DNA of 64,000 bases from Hondaea fermentalgiana (GCA_014084085.1 NPFB01000097.1:91720-155719); one strand, 5' to 3'; shown: positions 19,671 to 28,943, numbered from the stretch's first letter. Numbers and translations are program-made. Notes: a model not told the origin generated them from the sequence alone.

Positions 19671-20445
19671 ACTCCCGCGACGCTTCGCGACGCTGCAGAG
19701 ATTTGGGTTTTTCTGCTTTTCTGGTTGACGACAGGTTCTTTCTCATGAGAATGAACGGATCGCATCGCACTGCGGGGACGTCGACATGGCCACTACGAGG
19801 TATCCTATCTGGGTCCGGGCGGAGTGGCTGAGTGCCTTGCGCTGCTTGCTTGCAGTCCGTCGATAAAGAGTGATGGGGGGATATTAAGCTGGCGGGCTGG
19901 CGAGCTGATAGAAGTTCACTTCAATTCGTTGAAGTAAGTGTGTGGTGCATCATCATACATACCACTGGTGCAAATTAATTTTGGTGTATACCATGCACAT
20001 CGACTTCGACGCGGACGTGGCCAGTAATTTGCAATGAATCAATCATTTGGTGGGAGAAAAGGAAAAGGAAAAGGGGAGGAAGAAAGAAAGAAAGAAAGAA
20101 AGAGAGAAGAAGAGCAGATGAGGAACATATTGACCTCATTTTTGTGAAATTTCTTCTATTTTGGGGGGTGGGAGGAAGCAAGCGACAGTCTGTGAAAGGC
20201 CTTTTTGGCGTGGCGTGGCGATAGCGTGCTTTTTGAAGAGGGCCCGTCGTATTTCTTTTTCCTTTCCCTCTGCTTTGCTCAGAATCTTCCGTCTACCTTC
20301 CTCGTTCAGTTTTAAGAAGGACAAAGAACAAGAAAGAAAATAGAACGTGGAGGCTTCTTTCGAGGACGGCAGGACTTTGAAATCGAACATTATTACGTAA
20401 GAGGTATGCTACGAAAAGTGAAGGCGAGAGATGGTCGGCTTCGAA
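19671..20445. other. Intergenic region
   Basis: Upstream of the IQ-like gene and downstream of the NIFK gene. Lower GC, with a GAAA run at about 20081-20105. A short tRNA-like 5' half near 19815 was examined and rejected. No gene seen. Confidence 0.55.
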
Positions 20446-21450
20446 TCAGGCGTAGCCGGGCAGCTCGTAGTCGATACCTTTTGCCTTGCGATTACTTTGC
20501 TGCTTGGCGTGCCGGCTCTTGAGCTTGCGGATGCGATTCTCCGCTTCTTCTTCAGTGCGATCCTTGTTCATGCGCATGGCGTCAACCTTTGCCCAGTTAA
20601 TTTTGCGAAAACGGCGGTGGGCGTTTGCAAACATGCGCTCGTGGACGTTCTCTGGCTTGACAAGTTCGCAGACGAGCAGCTTGTCACACAGGAGATAATT
20701 GTGCATGGCCTGCTGGACAATTTTGGCCACTTCGTTGCTCCTGAACTGAATAAAGGCATAACCGCGCGAGAGACCCGACTTTTTGCTGCGCGAAAGTCGC
20801 AGCTGGACGACTTCGCCAAACTGGGAAAAGAAACCCTTCATTTGTTCTTCGTAAAAGCCATGCGGGATGTGACCCAGGTAAATGACGCCCTCTTTGCTGC
20901 GAAGCTTGCCCGTTCGCGAGTCAGCCTTGGCGCCATCTTTACCACGCGCGTTGGTGGTCGAAGATTTGCTGCCGTCCTTGGAGGCAACCTTCTTTTGCTT
21001 CTTCTTGGGTTGCTCCTCTTCGGTCTTGTCTGAATCCTTGGTTTCGTCCTCAACGTTCTCGTCCTCGTCGCTCGCGTCTTCGTCGTCTTCGTCGTCTTCG
21101 TCCTCGTCGTCCTCAGCACTGGGGCCGGCATCGACCTGGTCAGCCTCTGTAAGAGGAACAAAGCGGTCGTCGTCGTCGACGGCGCGATCGCCAGCTGCGT
21201 CGCCGCTCTCGTCGGCGCTGTCATCGTCCTCGCCAAGGCGTCCCAGAGCCTGCATAGCTTTGCGCATGCGTCCACGGCGCTCGGCGTTGGTCGCTGCACG
21301 TTTTGCCTTGACCTTTTCATCGTCCTCTGCGACGGTCTCTTCGGCGAGCTTCTTTTTACTCGCGGCGGCCTTGGAGCCTGCCTTTTTGGCGCTCTTCGCC
21401 TCGGCCACCGGTGCCTTCTTGGCGGGGGTCTTGCGCTTCTGGCCAGCCAT
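20446..21450 (-). CDS. NIFK/Nop15-like nucleolar RRM protein
   Basis: Ribosome-biogenesis factor of the large-subunit pathway, expected in the nucleolus. 334 residues; ATG at 21450 with A at -3. The N-terminal half is Lys/Ala-rich, then strongly acidic (Asp/Glu runs around 100-140). One RRM spans about 187-265: it opens GVIYLGHIPHGFYEEQMKGF, which is nearly the family signature, and has RNP1 as RGYAFIQF. The C-terminal extension, with HERMFANAHRRFRKINWAKVD and a basic helix, is also typical of NIFK/Nop15. It shares a 390 bp divergent promoter with the TBC gene. Confidence 0.92.
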   Translation of the reverse strand: MAGQKRKTPAKKAPVAEAKSAKKAGSKAAASKKKLAEETVAEDDEKVKAKRAATNAERRGRMRKAMQALGRLGEDDDSADESGDAAGDRAVDDDDRFVPLTEADQVDAGPSAEDDEDEDDEDDEDASDEDENVEDETKDSDKTEEEQPKKKQKKVASKDGSKSSTTNARGKDGAKADSRTGKLRSKEGVIYLGHIPHGFYEEQMKGFFSQFGEVVQLRLSRSKKSGLSRGYAFIQFRSNEVAKIVQQAMHNYLLCDKLLVCELVKPENVHERMFANAHRRFRKINWAKVDAMRMNKDRTEEEAENRIRKLKSRHAKQQSNRKAKGIDYELPGYA

Positions 21451-21840
21451 CTTGCTTGCTCTGCGAGACGACTATCGACGTTTAACGTTTGTGGTCCTTC
21501 ACGCGGCTTGTCCGCGGCCCAAGCTTCTTTCTCCCTCTCTCTCCCCCGCGATGCCAGCCAGCTGCCTCCGCGCTAGCGTTCTGGCCGCTCACGGACTCGC
21601 GCGAAGCGTGCACGTGGTCTCGGTTCTGCGCCACCCAGCCAATCGCATGACCGACCCTTGCAAGGGTCTGACCCTTGCAAGGGTCACAAGCATGCGAGCA
21701 AGCAAGCGCCGTCTTGGCCAAGTTGAAGCTTCTTGCGCAGAAAAGTATAACAAGCCCTCGAACGCGAGAGCCCGGTGGGGCACGGTGGGCACGGTGGGCA
21801 CGGTGGGGAGGGAGGGCGCGACCGTTGTACGCGCGGGAGG
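21451..21840. promoter_or_regulatory. Divergent promoter, NIFK/TBC
   Basis: 390 bp between head-to-head ATGs. It contains a CCAAT box at 21639-21643 and, ten bases on, twin palindromes at 21653-21686. GGTGGGCAC repeats at about 21772-21810 lie just upstream of the TBC start. Confidence 0.55.
21653..21686. promoter_or_regulatory. Twin tandem palindromes, candidate dimer-binding sites
   Basis: Two copies of the 16-base perfect palindrome GACCCTTGCAAGGGTC at 21653-21668 and 21670-21685. The second extends to 18 bases. The centres are 17 bp apart. Each is self-complementary, as for a symmetric dimeric DNA-binding protein. Confidence 0.6.
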
Positions 21841-22935
21841 ATGGCGGCCGAAAGCGCGGAGTTCCAGGAGCTTATCGGGCCGGAAATGACCGTGGACCTG
21901 GACAGGCTGCGCGACATTGCTTTCTACGGTATTCCCGACAACGAGCGCGCCGAGGTGTGGAAGGTCTTGTTGCCCGCACTTCTGGCGCCGTCTGCGCCCG
22001 GGACCATTGCGTCAGAAGACGACCAAGGCCAGCAAGTCCAGCAGCAACATCAACAGCAGCAGCAGCAGCAGCAGCAACTGAAGCAAAAGCAGCAGCAGCA
22101 ACAGCAACAACGACTAAATGAGTCTGCGCCGGGAATCGATTCCGCTGCTGCAACCACTGCTGCAGAAGCGGCCGTGGTGCCATCCGTGGATGACCTGCGC
22201 GACGAGGTTGCGCTCGAGGAGGGGCTTGGCTCCGCCGTTGAAGGTGGCCAGCAGGACGGGCTCACGAGCGTCGAGCTGATTCGTGTTCTCAAGTCCGAAA
22301 TGTCACGTTGTGCACGACGAACAAATTACTTTCGCGCCGTTAAAGCACAGACATGGATTTACGATTTGATCTTTGACTACATTGAGAGGTCGAACTCGTC
22401 GACGTGGCACGTGCACCACGCGGCTCTTGTGCATGCCGCGGCCCCGTTTGCCAAGCTCATGCCAACGTGGAGCGACGCCAAGACGTGCTTCCAGCACCTT
22501 TTACGCGCCCTCGATGCTCATTTTGGTGCAGACAATGGCCGGACCACGATTGGACGTTTTCTCATGCTCTTCCGATCACGACTGCCAGAGCTCTTTACCC
22601 ATTTCGAAGAAGAGGACATTGAAGCAGTGCGCTGGGCCTCGTCATGGTTACCGTGGCTCTTGTGCCGCGAGCTTCCGTTCGAGTGTTGTCTGAGACTCTG
22701 GGACTCGTATTTCGCAGCTCCTGACGGTCATGGCTTTGAACTGCACACTTTTGTCTGTTTGGCTATTTTGGAAAACTGCCAGGCGGATCTTGTCGAGCTC
22801 GAGCACGGAGAAATCGTTGTTTTTCTGCAGAATCTTCCAGCGCTCGATATGGACCGAATCATTGTCCAGGCTCAGTATATGGCTCACGACTTTCGGACGA
22901 CGGAGCTGCAGGCATTGCCTTCGGTCAATTCGTAG
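21841..22935 (+). CDS. TBC-domain (Rab-GAP-like) protein with polyglutamine insert
   Basis: 364 residues from the ATG at 21841 (A at -3); the longer open frame begins only at GTG. The TBC fold starts near residue 20 (IPDNERAEVWKVLLPALL), is interrupted by a Gln-rich insert at about 67-95 and resumes near 145. The arginine-finger motif IxxDxxR reads LKSEMSR, so the arginine is kept and Asp is replaced by Glu. The glutamine-finger YxQ reads WHVHH, with no glutamine. C-terminal TBC helices are clear (ELFTHFEEEDIEAVRWASSW, RELPFECCLRLWD). Canonical TBC proteins stimulate GTP hydrolysis on Rabs; loss of the Gln finger suggests weak or absent GAP activity, as in TBC1D7-type scaffold members. The partner Rab is unknown. 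Confidence 0.85.
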   Translation: MAAESAEFQELIGPEMTVDLDRLRDIAFYGIPDNERAEVWKVLLPALLAPSAPGTIASEDDQGQQVQQQHQQQQQQQQQLKQKQQQQQQQRLNESAPGIDSAAATTAAEAAVVPSVDDLRDEVALEEGLGSAVEGGQQDGLTSVELIRVLKSEMSRCARRTNYFRAVKAQTWIYDLIFDYIERSNSSTWHVHHAALVHAAAPFAKLMPTWSDAKTCFQHLLRALDAHFGADNGRTTIGRFLMLFRSRLPELFTHFEEEDIEAVRWASSWLPWLLCRELPFECCLRLWDSYFAAPDGHGFELHTFVCLAILENCQADLVELEHGEIVVFLQNLPALDMDRIIVQAQYMAHDFRTTELQALPSVNS

Positions 22936-23390
22936 GGAAGGGAAGAGCTCTCATTGTGTTCTGTTGTTCTTTTTGGGATGGAGAAAAAGTGATACGCCTG
23001 TGACGATCGAGGAACAAGAGCATCAACTCCTGGTGCCGGCGGTCTCTTTGAGGAGAGAATTTTGTGGAGACAGATTGCTGTTGACTTGTTGAGTGATGTG
23101 GACAACAGGCGAGGTGAATGCTTTTTCCCCGCACCAAGTCAACGCGTACTCACGTCTGTATACTGGTAGGTAATTTGAAATGAAATATATTTAGTGAAGA
23201 GAGTCTTGAGCAGCGATGACCTTCGTCAATGAGTCGCGAGTTGACCTCAGCGTTTACAGCAGGTTTCGAGGGTCGGTCGGTCTCAGCGACTGCAGCTTGA
23301 TACGAAGAAAAGTACTGTACGAGTGTGGCCGCGGCATTTTAAAAAGGAAAGGAGACGGCTGTGGAGAGATCTGTGTACCCCTCAAGATAG
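22936..23390. other. Convergent 3' intergenic region
   Basis: 3' flanks of the TBC and malate synthase genes. No gene or repeat stands out. Confidence 0.6.
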
Positions 23391-25589
23391 TCAGAGCTTG
23401 CTGCCCGAGAGGCGAGCCTTCTCGGCGCGGCGGAACTTGGCAAGCGTGCCCTCGGTGAGACCGTTGGGGCAGTCGCGGGCGTTGAGGATCATCTCAATGG
23501 CACAGCGGAAGCCGTTGTCGGAAAAGTCCGGGGCCATGGACACGTAGCCGGCCTGGCCCTGGTTCTGGCGGTCGACAATCTTGGCCATCTCCTTGGCGGT
23601 GGAAATGAGCTCCTCCTCGGTGATGAGACCAAAGTGAAGCCAGTTACCGAGCAGCTGGCTCGAGATACGCAGAGTGGCGCGATCCTCCATGAGACCAACA
23701 TCGTTGATATCCGGGACCTTGCTGCAGCCCACACCGAGGAAGATCCAGCGGGACACGTAGCCGAGGATGACCTGGACCATATCCTTCATCTCGTGGGTAA
23801 TGACCTCCTTGGAGAGGGTCTTGCCCGCCGGGACAAGAGGCGGGGTGAGAAGGTCAGACATGGTGCCGCGGGGTCCGCCGGCCTCGATCTCCTTTTGCAC
23901 AGCGAGGACGTCGACCATGTGGTAGTGGATGGCGTGCAGGGTGCCGGCGGTGGGGCTGGGAACCCATGCCGTGGTGGCGCCCTGCTTGGGCTCGGTGATC
24001 TTCTTCTCGAGCATCTCCTTCATCATGTCAGGCTTGGCCCACATACCCTTGCCGATCTGGGCACGACCGACGAGGCCGGTGGCGATGCCGATGTCGACGT
24101 TGCGGTCCTCGTACGAGAGACGCCATGCCGCGGCCTTGATGTCGCCCTTGGGGAGCATGGGTCCGAGGCGGAACGAGGTGTGGATCTCGTCACCGGTGCG
24201 GTCAAGGAAGCCCGTGTTGATGAAGATGCAGCGGGACTTGACCTCGCGGATGCACTCCTTCAGGTTGGCGCTGGTGCGGCGCTCCTCGTCCATGACACCA
24301 ATCTTGACGGTATTGGGGGCGAGGCCGAGCAGCTGCTCGACACGGTCGAACATGCGGTTAACCATGGCGACCTCCTCGGGTCCGTGGAGCTTGGGGCGCA
24401 CGATGTTGATGCTGCCAGCGCGCGAGTTCTTGGCGGCCGAGTCCGGCTTCTTGAGATCGTGCATGCCAGCGAGCACTGCGACAAAGCAGTCGACAATGTT
24501 CTCGGGCACGGGCTGGTTGGTCTCGGCAAAGGTGACAAAGTCGTTGGTGAGGTGGAGGCCGACGTTGCGCACGAGAAGCACGGTGCGGCCGGGGAGGACA
24601 AGCTTGGAGCCGTCCGGGGCGGTAAAGGTTTTGTCCGGGTTCATCTTGCGGACCATGGTCTTGCCGCCCTTGGAGAACTTCTCCTGGAGGTCGCCGCGCA
24701 TGAGGCCGCACCAGTTCGCGTAGACGTGGGCCTTGTCCTCGGCGTCGACGGCGGCGACAGAGTCCTCCATGTCGCAGATGGCGGTGAGGGCAGACTCGAG
24801 GATGACGTTGCTGACGCCGGCGGCGTGGCCCTTGCCGATCTCCGAGTTCGCGTCGATCTCAATGATGACATGAAGGTTGTTGTTGCGGAGGACGACCGAG
24901 GTGAGGCCGGCGCCACCCTTGTTGTAGCCGACGAACTTTTCCGGGCTCGAAAGGGCGGCCGTCTTGTTGGACTTGAGGGCGACCTCGAGGGCCGACCCGT
25001 TGAGGCGGAACTCCTTGACATCGCCGTACTTGGCGCCCGAGGCGAGGGGGAAGTGCTCGTCAAGGAAGGCGTGGGTCAGCTCAAAGACCTTGGCGCCGCG
25101 GGCAGGGTTGTAGCCCTTGCCCTTTTCGGCGCCGTCGGTCTCGGGAGGGCCGGCATCAGTGCCGTAAAAGGCGTCGAGGAGAGATCCCCAGCGCGCGTTG
25201 GCGGCGTTGAGCGCGTAGCGGGCGTTGTCGACGGGGACGACGAGCTGGGGGCCCGGGGTGACGGAGATTTCAGCGTCGACGCGATCGGTGTCGACCTTGA
25301 ACTCGGGGCCCTCGGGCACGAGGTAGCCGATGGAGGCGAGGAAGGCGGCGTACTCGCTGGGGTCCCACTTGTCCTTGTTGGCGAGGCAAAAGGTGTCGAT
25401 CTGGGCCTGGATGGCGTCGCGTTTACGGAGGAGGGCCTCGTTTTGCGGGGCGAACTCCTTGAGGAGGGCCTCGATGGCCTCGAACGCCTTGTTCGCGGTG
25501 ATGCCCGTGCCAGGCGCGATGTCCTCCTCGATCACCTTGCGCAGCGCGCGGTGCACGTTCAGGCCTCCGATGCGCACGTAGTTCGACAT
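23391..25589 (-). CDS. Malate synthase G with peroxisomal targeting signal
   Basis: Condenses glyoxylate and acetyl-CoA to malate in the glyoxylate cycle (EC 2.3.3.9). 732 residues, near the roughly 720 of bacterial GlcB; ATG at 25589 with A at -3. It is collinear with type G enzymes from the N-terminus (YVRIGGLNVHRALRKVIEED). Active-site segments include VRNVGLHLTND (substrate Arg), GVMDEERRTSANLKECI (metal Glu), FLDRTGDEIHTSF (metal Asp region) and LMEDRATLRISSQ (catalytic Asp, near residue 635). The chain ends SGSKL, a perfect PTS1 tripeptide, so import into peroxisomes is expected. Codon use is strongly C/G-ending, as for a highly expressed gene. Type G is the mainly bacterial form; plant and fungal glyoxysomes usually use type A. 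Confidence 0.95.
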   Translation of the reverse strand: MSNYVRIGGLNVHRALRKVIEEDIAPGTGITANKAFEAIEALLKEFAPQNEALLRKRDAIQAQIDTFCLANKDKWDPSEYAAFLASIGYLVPEGPEFKVDTDRVDAEISVTPGPQLVVPVDNARYALNAANARWGSLLDAFYGTDAGPPETDGAEKGKGYNPARGAKVFELTHAFLDEHFPLASGAKYGDVKEFRLNGSALEVALKSNKTAALSSPEKFVGYNKGGAGLTSVVLRNNNLHVIIEIDANSEIGKGHAAGVSNVILESALTAICDMEDSVAAVDAEDKAHVYANWCGLMRGDLQEKFSKGGKTMVRKMNPDKTFTAPDGSKLVLPGRTVLLVRNVGLHLTNDFVTFAETNQPVPENIVDCFVAVLAGMHDLKKPDSAAKNSRAGSINIVRPKLHGPEEVAMVNRMFDRVEQLLGLAPNTVKIGVMDEERRTSANLKECIREVKSRCIFINTGFLDRTGDEIHTSFRLGPMLPKGDIKAAAWRLSYEDRNVDIGIATGLVGRAQIGKGMWAKPDMMKEMLEKKITEPKQGATTAWVPSPTAGTLHAIHYHMVDVLAVQKEIEAGGPRGTMSDLLTPPLVPAGKTLSKEVITHEMKDMVQVILGYVSRWIFLGVGCSKVPDINDVGLMEDRATLRISSQLLGNWLHFGLITEEELISTAKEMAKIVDRQNQGQAGYVSMAPDFSDNGFRCAIEMILNARDCPNGLTEGTLAKFRRAEKARLSGSKL

Positions 25590-25689
25590 TTTCTTTCTTC
25601 TTTTTCCTTCGCGGACCCTGCGCCTCGCTGCCTTTTCCTGCTTTGCTTTACTTTACTTTTCTGCTTTGCTTTCGCTTTTTCGCTTTTGC

Positions 25690-25843
25690 TTTGCACTGCA
25701 CTGCACTGCTCTGCTCGTTCGGTTCGTGAGTACGTCAGTCGATCGCCGCGTCACGTCAGCCTCCCGGCCCCAGTCCAGTCCAGTCCTGCACAGTGCTGCG
25801 CGGTGCTGCTCTGCCCTCTGCTCTGCTCTGCTCTGCTGTGCTG
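25690..25843. repeat. CACTG/CTCTG pentamer arrays (sense CAGTG/CAGAG)
   Basis: A short CACTG/CTCTG block at 25693-25716 and a longer CTCTG block at 25805-25843, 104-254 bp upstream of the malate synthase ATG. They read CAGAG on its sense strand. Confidence 0.8.
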
Positions 25844-26003
25844 CACCCACCTTGTCCGAAACCCTGCTCGCTGCGCGAAGCGGGATTGGTTGATTGCCTT
25901 TGGGGGTTTGCTTCTTTCCGGATTTGCCGGCTCGCTCGCCCGCTCGCTTTGCTTGCTTGCTTCCCGCCTTCGTTTGATTGTCATTTGTTTCTTGGTTTCG
26001 CGA

Positions 26004-26053
26004 GTCCTTCCTCCCTTCCTGCCTTCCTTCCTTCCTTCCTTCCTTCCTTCCTC
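26004..26053. repeat. CCTT tetranucleotide repeat
   Basis: About eleven TTCC/CCTT units, interrupted near the left end. Confidence 0.85.
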
Positions 26054-26080
26054 TCCCTTTTCGCTCAGCAGTCTCTCCCG

Positions 26081-26155
26081 TTTATTGCACCGCACCGCAT
26101 TGCATTGCATTGCGCTGCATTGCACTGCATTGCACTGCACTGCGCTGCACTGGCC
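26081..26155. repeat. GCATT/GCACT pentamer array
   Basis: Roughly twelve pentamers alternating between GCATT, GCACT and GCGCT. A third pentamer family in the same intergenic region. Confidence 0.8.
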
Positions 26156-26453
26156 TTAGTAATCCTACCTCGCGGGCTGCGCGGTGCTGCGCGGCGGCAT
26201 TACAGGCGCCGCTGCTTGTTTCGCATGCACGGCCGGCGCTGCTTTTCTTACTACTTTTATTTTTTCTCCCTTCCTCCCGGCCCTGCCCTTCTTTTTGCCC
26301 CGTCCCCTTGCATTTCACTCCATTTCACTTTGTTTCACTTCTTCGCCTCGTGCTATTTCCCACTTCCCGGCCGCACTTTGCCGCACTTGGCGCCGCGCGG
26401 ATTCCGCTGTTCGCTTTCTTTCTTTCGTTCCGGAGACACAGCCAAGAAAGGGG

Positions 26454-26507
<54 letters not shown>

Positions 26508-26509
26508 GA
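26454..26509. repeat. GAAA tetranucleotide repeat
   Basis: About thirteen uninterrupted GAAA units. Confidence 0.9.
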
Positions 26510-27655
26510 CCAGGAACCACCCGACAAAGAAGAGGAAATCGAATCCAAGCAGGCAGAGAAAACGCCACAGCCACTGCTTGTTTCCTTCAAGTTTCCCCTG
26601 CCACTGGCTGGCCCTTCGAATCCGTATTCTTTTTTCCGCTTTCTTGCCTTTTTTTATTTTTATTCTGCTTTCTTTCCGTCTCTCTGTCTTATCTTTTTTT
26701 CGTTCGCTCAGGCTTCGCTCGCCGCGAACCGCCGAGGCCGAGCGCGACCGCGCGCGCGTCGACGGACCGCGGGCGCCGGAGCCTGCCTCTGCAGCCCGCC
26801 TCCGCCGCCTCCGCCCGCAGGGAGGCGGGCGCGGCAGCGAGGGAGCGAGGGTGGACGGGAGGGAGCGAGCGAGCGGCGCAGCGGGACATGGCAAGGCATC
26901 GCGGCGCCGTCAGTGGCGAGGTGCTGCACGGGACTGTAATGGCCTGACCCGGCCTCGTGGGCGTCCCACCGGACCCAGCGCGCTCGCGGACCGGGCCCGG
27001 AAAAGAGCAGGCACTACGATGCCGGCGCCCAGGTCTTGTACGACCACGCGAGGGCGGCATGACCCAGAGGATCCGGCCGCGGTGCTAGATACCGGACCCG
27101 ACGACATTGCATTTTCTTTCTTTTTGAAAGATAAAATAAAACGAAAAGAGAGAAGAAGTGGAAAGAGAGAAAAGAGTCCCGAGGTGGACGCTGCCTGGGT
27201 CTTGGCGGTGCAGCTGCAGCGGCTGCTCGCACGCCGGATGTGCGTGGAGCATCGTTGCTGCGCCGTTCCTGTCGACCCCGAGAGAGTCTCGCGGGGCTGA
27301 GCGGGATCGTATTTTGCGCGCTGCAGCACGCCGACGCGTACGTCACGAGGATGCTGCGGTGCCAGAATGTTGCATCCCGGGATGTTGCCCGGGCGCATCA
27401 TGACGAGGCGTCGGCTGCTGCTGAATGAATAAGATATCATCATGGCCAAGAACAAATTTGCTGCTGACAGCGCTGCTGCTGCCGGCAGCACAGCACAGCT
27501 CACAGTCGCTGCAGCTGCTGCTGTTGTGGCTGTTGGAAGGATACGCGTACGCCACAATGAACGCGCGATCCTCCTTGTGAAACAAGTGGAGTTGCGGTGG
27601 GGGTGAGGAAATCCGCTCGATCGGTGCATCATCTTGGCTTCTCTTTGTTTATTTA

Positions 27656-27656
27656 G

Positions 27657-27687
<31 letters not shown>

Positions 27688-27688
27688 A
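27656..27688. repeat. TAG trinucleotide repeat
   Basis: About eleven perfect TAG units. One frame is all stops, so the array is non-coding on the plus strand. Confidence 0.9.
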
Positions 27689-27775
27689 TCTTTCTTCTGC
27701 TTGTCTCATTCGTTAGTTACACTGGGGCGAGCTTGGACCCGTTGACTCGGGCCCAGGAAATGCCTGCATCCGCGT

Positions 27776-27832
27776 ATGCATTTGCATCTGCATTTGCATC
27801 TGCGACTGCGTCTGTGACTGCGTCTGCGTCAG
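27776..27832. repeat. GCATCT/GCGTCT hexamer repeat
   Basis: Imperfect hexamers (TGCATT, TGCATC, TGCGAC, TGCGTC) in the 3' flank of the Rab gene. Confidence 0.7.
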
Positions 27833-27920
27833 GATCTGTGCTGGGTCTATGCCTGGACTAATGTGCCTGCGCCTCGCGTCCGAGAGGGCGGCATGGCGAG
27901 CTGGCAGATGTTCTTCTTTT

Positions 27921-27941
27921 CTCGTTCTTCGTAAGAACGAG
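27921..27941 (-). other. Perfect 9-bp hairpin in the Rab 3' flank
   Basis: CTCGTTCTT and AAGAACGAG are exact reverse complements around a three-base loop (CGT), 42 bp past the Rab stop. It could fold in the 3' UTR. No poly-T follows, so a terminator role is not supported. Confidence 0.4.
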
Positions 27942-27982
27942 CCTGCAGGTGGCGAGCGGCACAGACGAGGGGGCATGTCGCA

Positions 27983-28743
27983 TTAGCAGCACGAATTTGA
28001 CTTTTCCGCCTCAAGGTTCTCACTCGTGACGGGAAACGCGTCGGCACCATCATCGGCAGAATCTGCCGGCGGTGGCAGGCTGGTGGCGACCCAGGAGAAC
28101 ATCTCGTCAACGTTATCACCCGTCTTGGCCGAAGTCTCAAAGTACTTGAGGCCATTCTCCTCAGCAAACGCCTGGACCTCCTCCTCATCCACCTCGCGGC
28201 CCTCGCGGTCGCTCTTGTTGCCTACAAGGGCAATGGGCATGTCCGGATCCGGGCGTTCTTTCCTGAGACGCTTCAGCCAATCCTTGGCCTTGGCAAAAGA
28301 CTCTCCGTACGTGAGGTCAAAAACAATCACAGCAGCCTCTGCGCTACGATAGTACAGCGGAGTGATGGCCTCGTACCTCTCCTGGCCGGCGGTATCCCAG
28401 ATCTCAAAGATGTATTGCTTGCCTTGTGCCTCGAGCTTTTGCGTCATGTACGCAGCCCCAATCGTTGGCAGTTGATCGTCATCAAACATGCCCTTGACGA
28501 AACGCATCGTCAGGCACGTTTTACCCACTACACAAGTTTAGCACGAATAAACTCGCCTGGTTAGTCATCAAGTTCTTCTTCTTGAACCAAACAAAGAACG
28601 TCTCCAGAAAGGTACCGGTGCCGATGCAAACATAACCGTGGACGCTCGTCATCTTTGCATCTTTGCGTGCATGCCTTGCCCTACTTACCCCCCATGGTCC
28701 CCAGAATGACCAGCTTGAAGCGGCGCTCATTGTCGGCAAGCAT
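27983..28743 (-). CDS. Rab5-subfamily small GTPase, two exons
   Basis: Vesicle-traffic GTPase of early endosomes by subfamily. 199 residues; ATG at 28743 with A at -3. Exon 1 (28689-28743) encodes the first 18 codons plus one base; exon 2 is 27983-28527. All G boxes are intact: P-loop GTMGVGKT (15-22), the effector/switch I region with TIGAAY, which marks the Rab5/22/31 group, WDTAGQE, NKSD and ETSAK. It ends in Cys-Cys for geranylgeranylation. The intron falls inside the P-loop codon for Val19. Assignment to Rab5 itself rather than Rab22/31 is uncertain. Confidence 0.93.
28528..28688 (-). other. Spliceosomal intron, 161 bp
   Basis: Donor GTAAGT directly after ATGGGGG, acceptor TTGTGTAG, with CTAAC/CTAAAC-type branch candidates upstream. 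Phase 1, splitting codon 19. Removal restores an exact P-loop. Confidence 0.9.
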
Positions 28744-28917
28744 GGTCGCCTTATTTCTTGTCTACTTGGGTCGCCCGCGGAAAACGTGTCCCGTGCCTCG
28801 CAACGTGGCAAGGTTCCGCGCGGAGAACTTGAGGCTCTTTCGCAGACGCACGCGGGGATATATCGCGATTGACGGCGCTAGCTCAAGGGCACGCTACGTG
28901 CCTTCCAATCGCCAACA

Positions 28918-28943
28918 CTCTGCTCTGCTCTGCTCTGCTCTGC
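28918..28943. repeat. CTCTG (sense CAGAG) pentamer array
   Basis: About five units, 175-200 bp upstream of the Rab ATG, reading CAGAG on the gene's sense strand. Confidence 0.85.

Larger units (their letters stand above)
25590..27982. other. 2.4 kb repeat-rich intergenic region
   Basis: No convincing gene. Several open frames up to 440 codons cross it on both strands, but they consist of translated simple repeats (poly Ser-Phe-Leu, Lys-Glu-Arg). Individual repeats are listed separately. The right end (27700-27982) is the 3' flank of the Rab gene, with hexamer repeats and a hairpin. Confidence 0.6.

Noticed and set aside
19808..19870. tRNA-like 5' half (GGGCGGAGTGGCTGAGTGCC)
   Set aside because: It resembles the D-arm start of a serine or leucine tRNA, but no matching 3' acceptor strand and no GTTCRA T-loop follow within 100 bases.
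23634..26159. 841-codon plus-strand open frame
   Set aside because: Antisense to malate synthase G, rich in Val/Asp/Gly/His, continuing into simple repeats. The minus-strand gene is certain.
25793..27300. Overlapping 384- and 440-codon plus-strand frames
   Set aside because: Translations of CCTT, GAAA and pentamer repeats (Pro-Ser-Phe and Lys-Glu-Arg runs). No domain and no consistent codon pattern.
27921..27941. Intrinsic terminator at the Rab 3' end
   Set aside because: The hairpin is perfect, but the organism is eukaryotic and no T-run follows.
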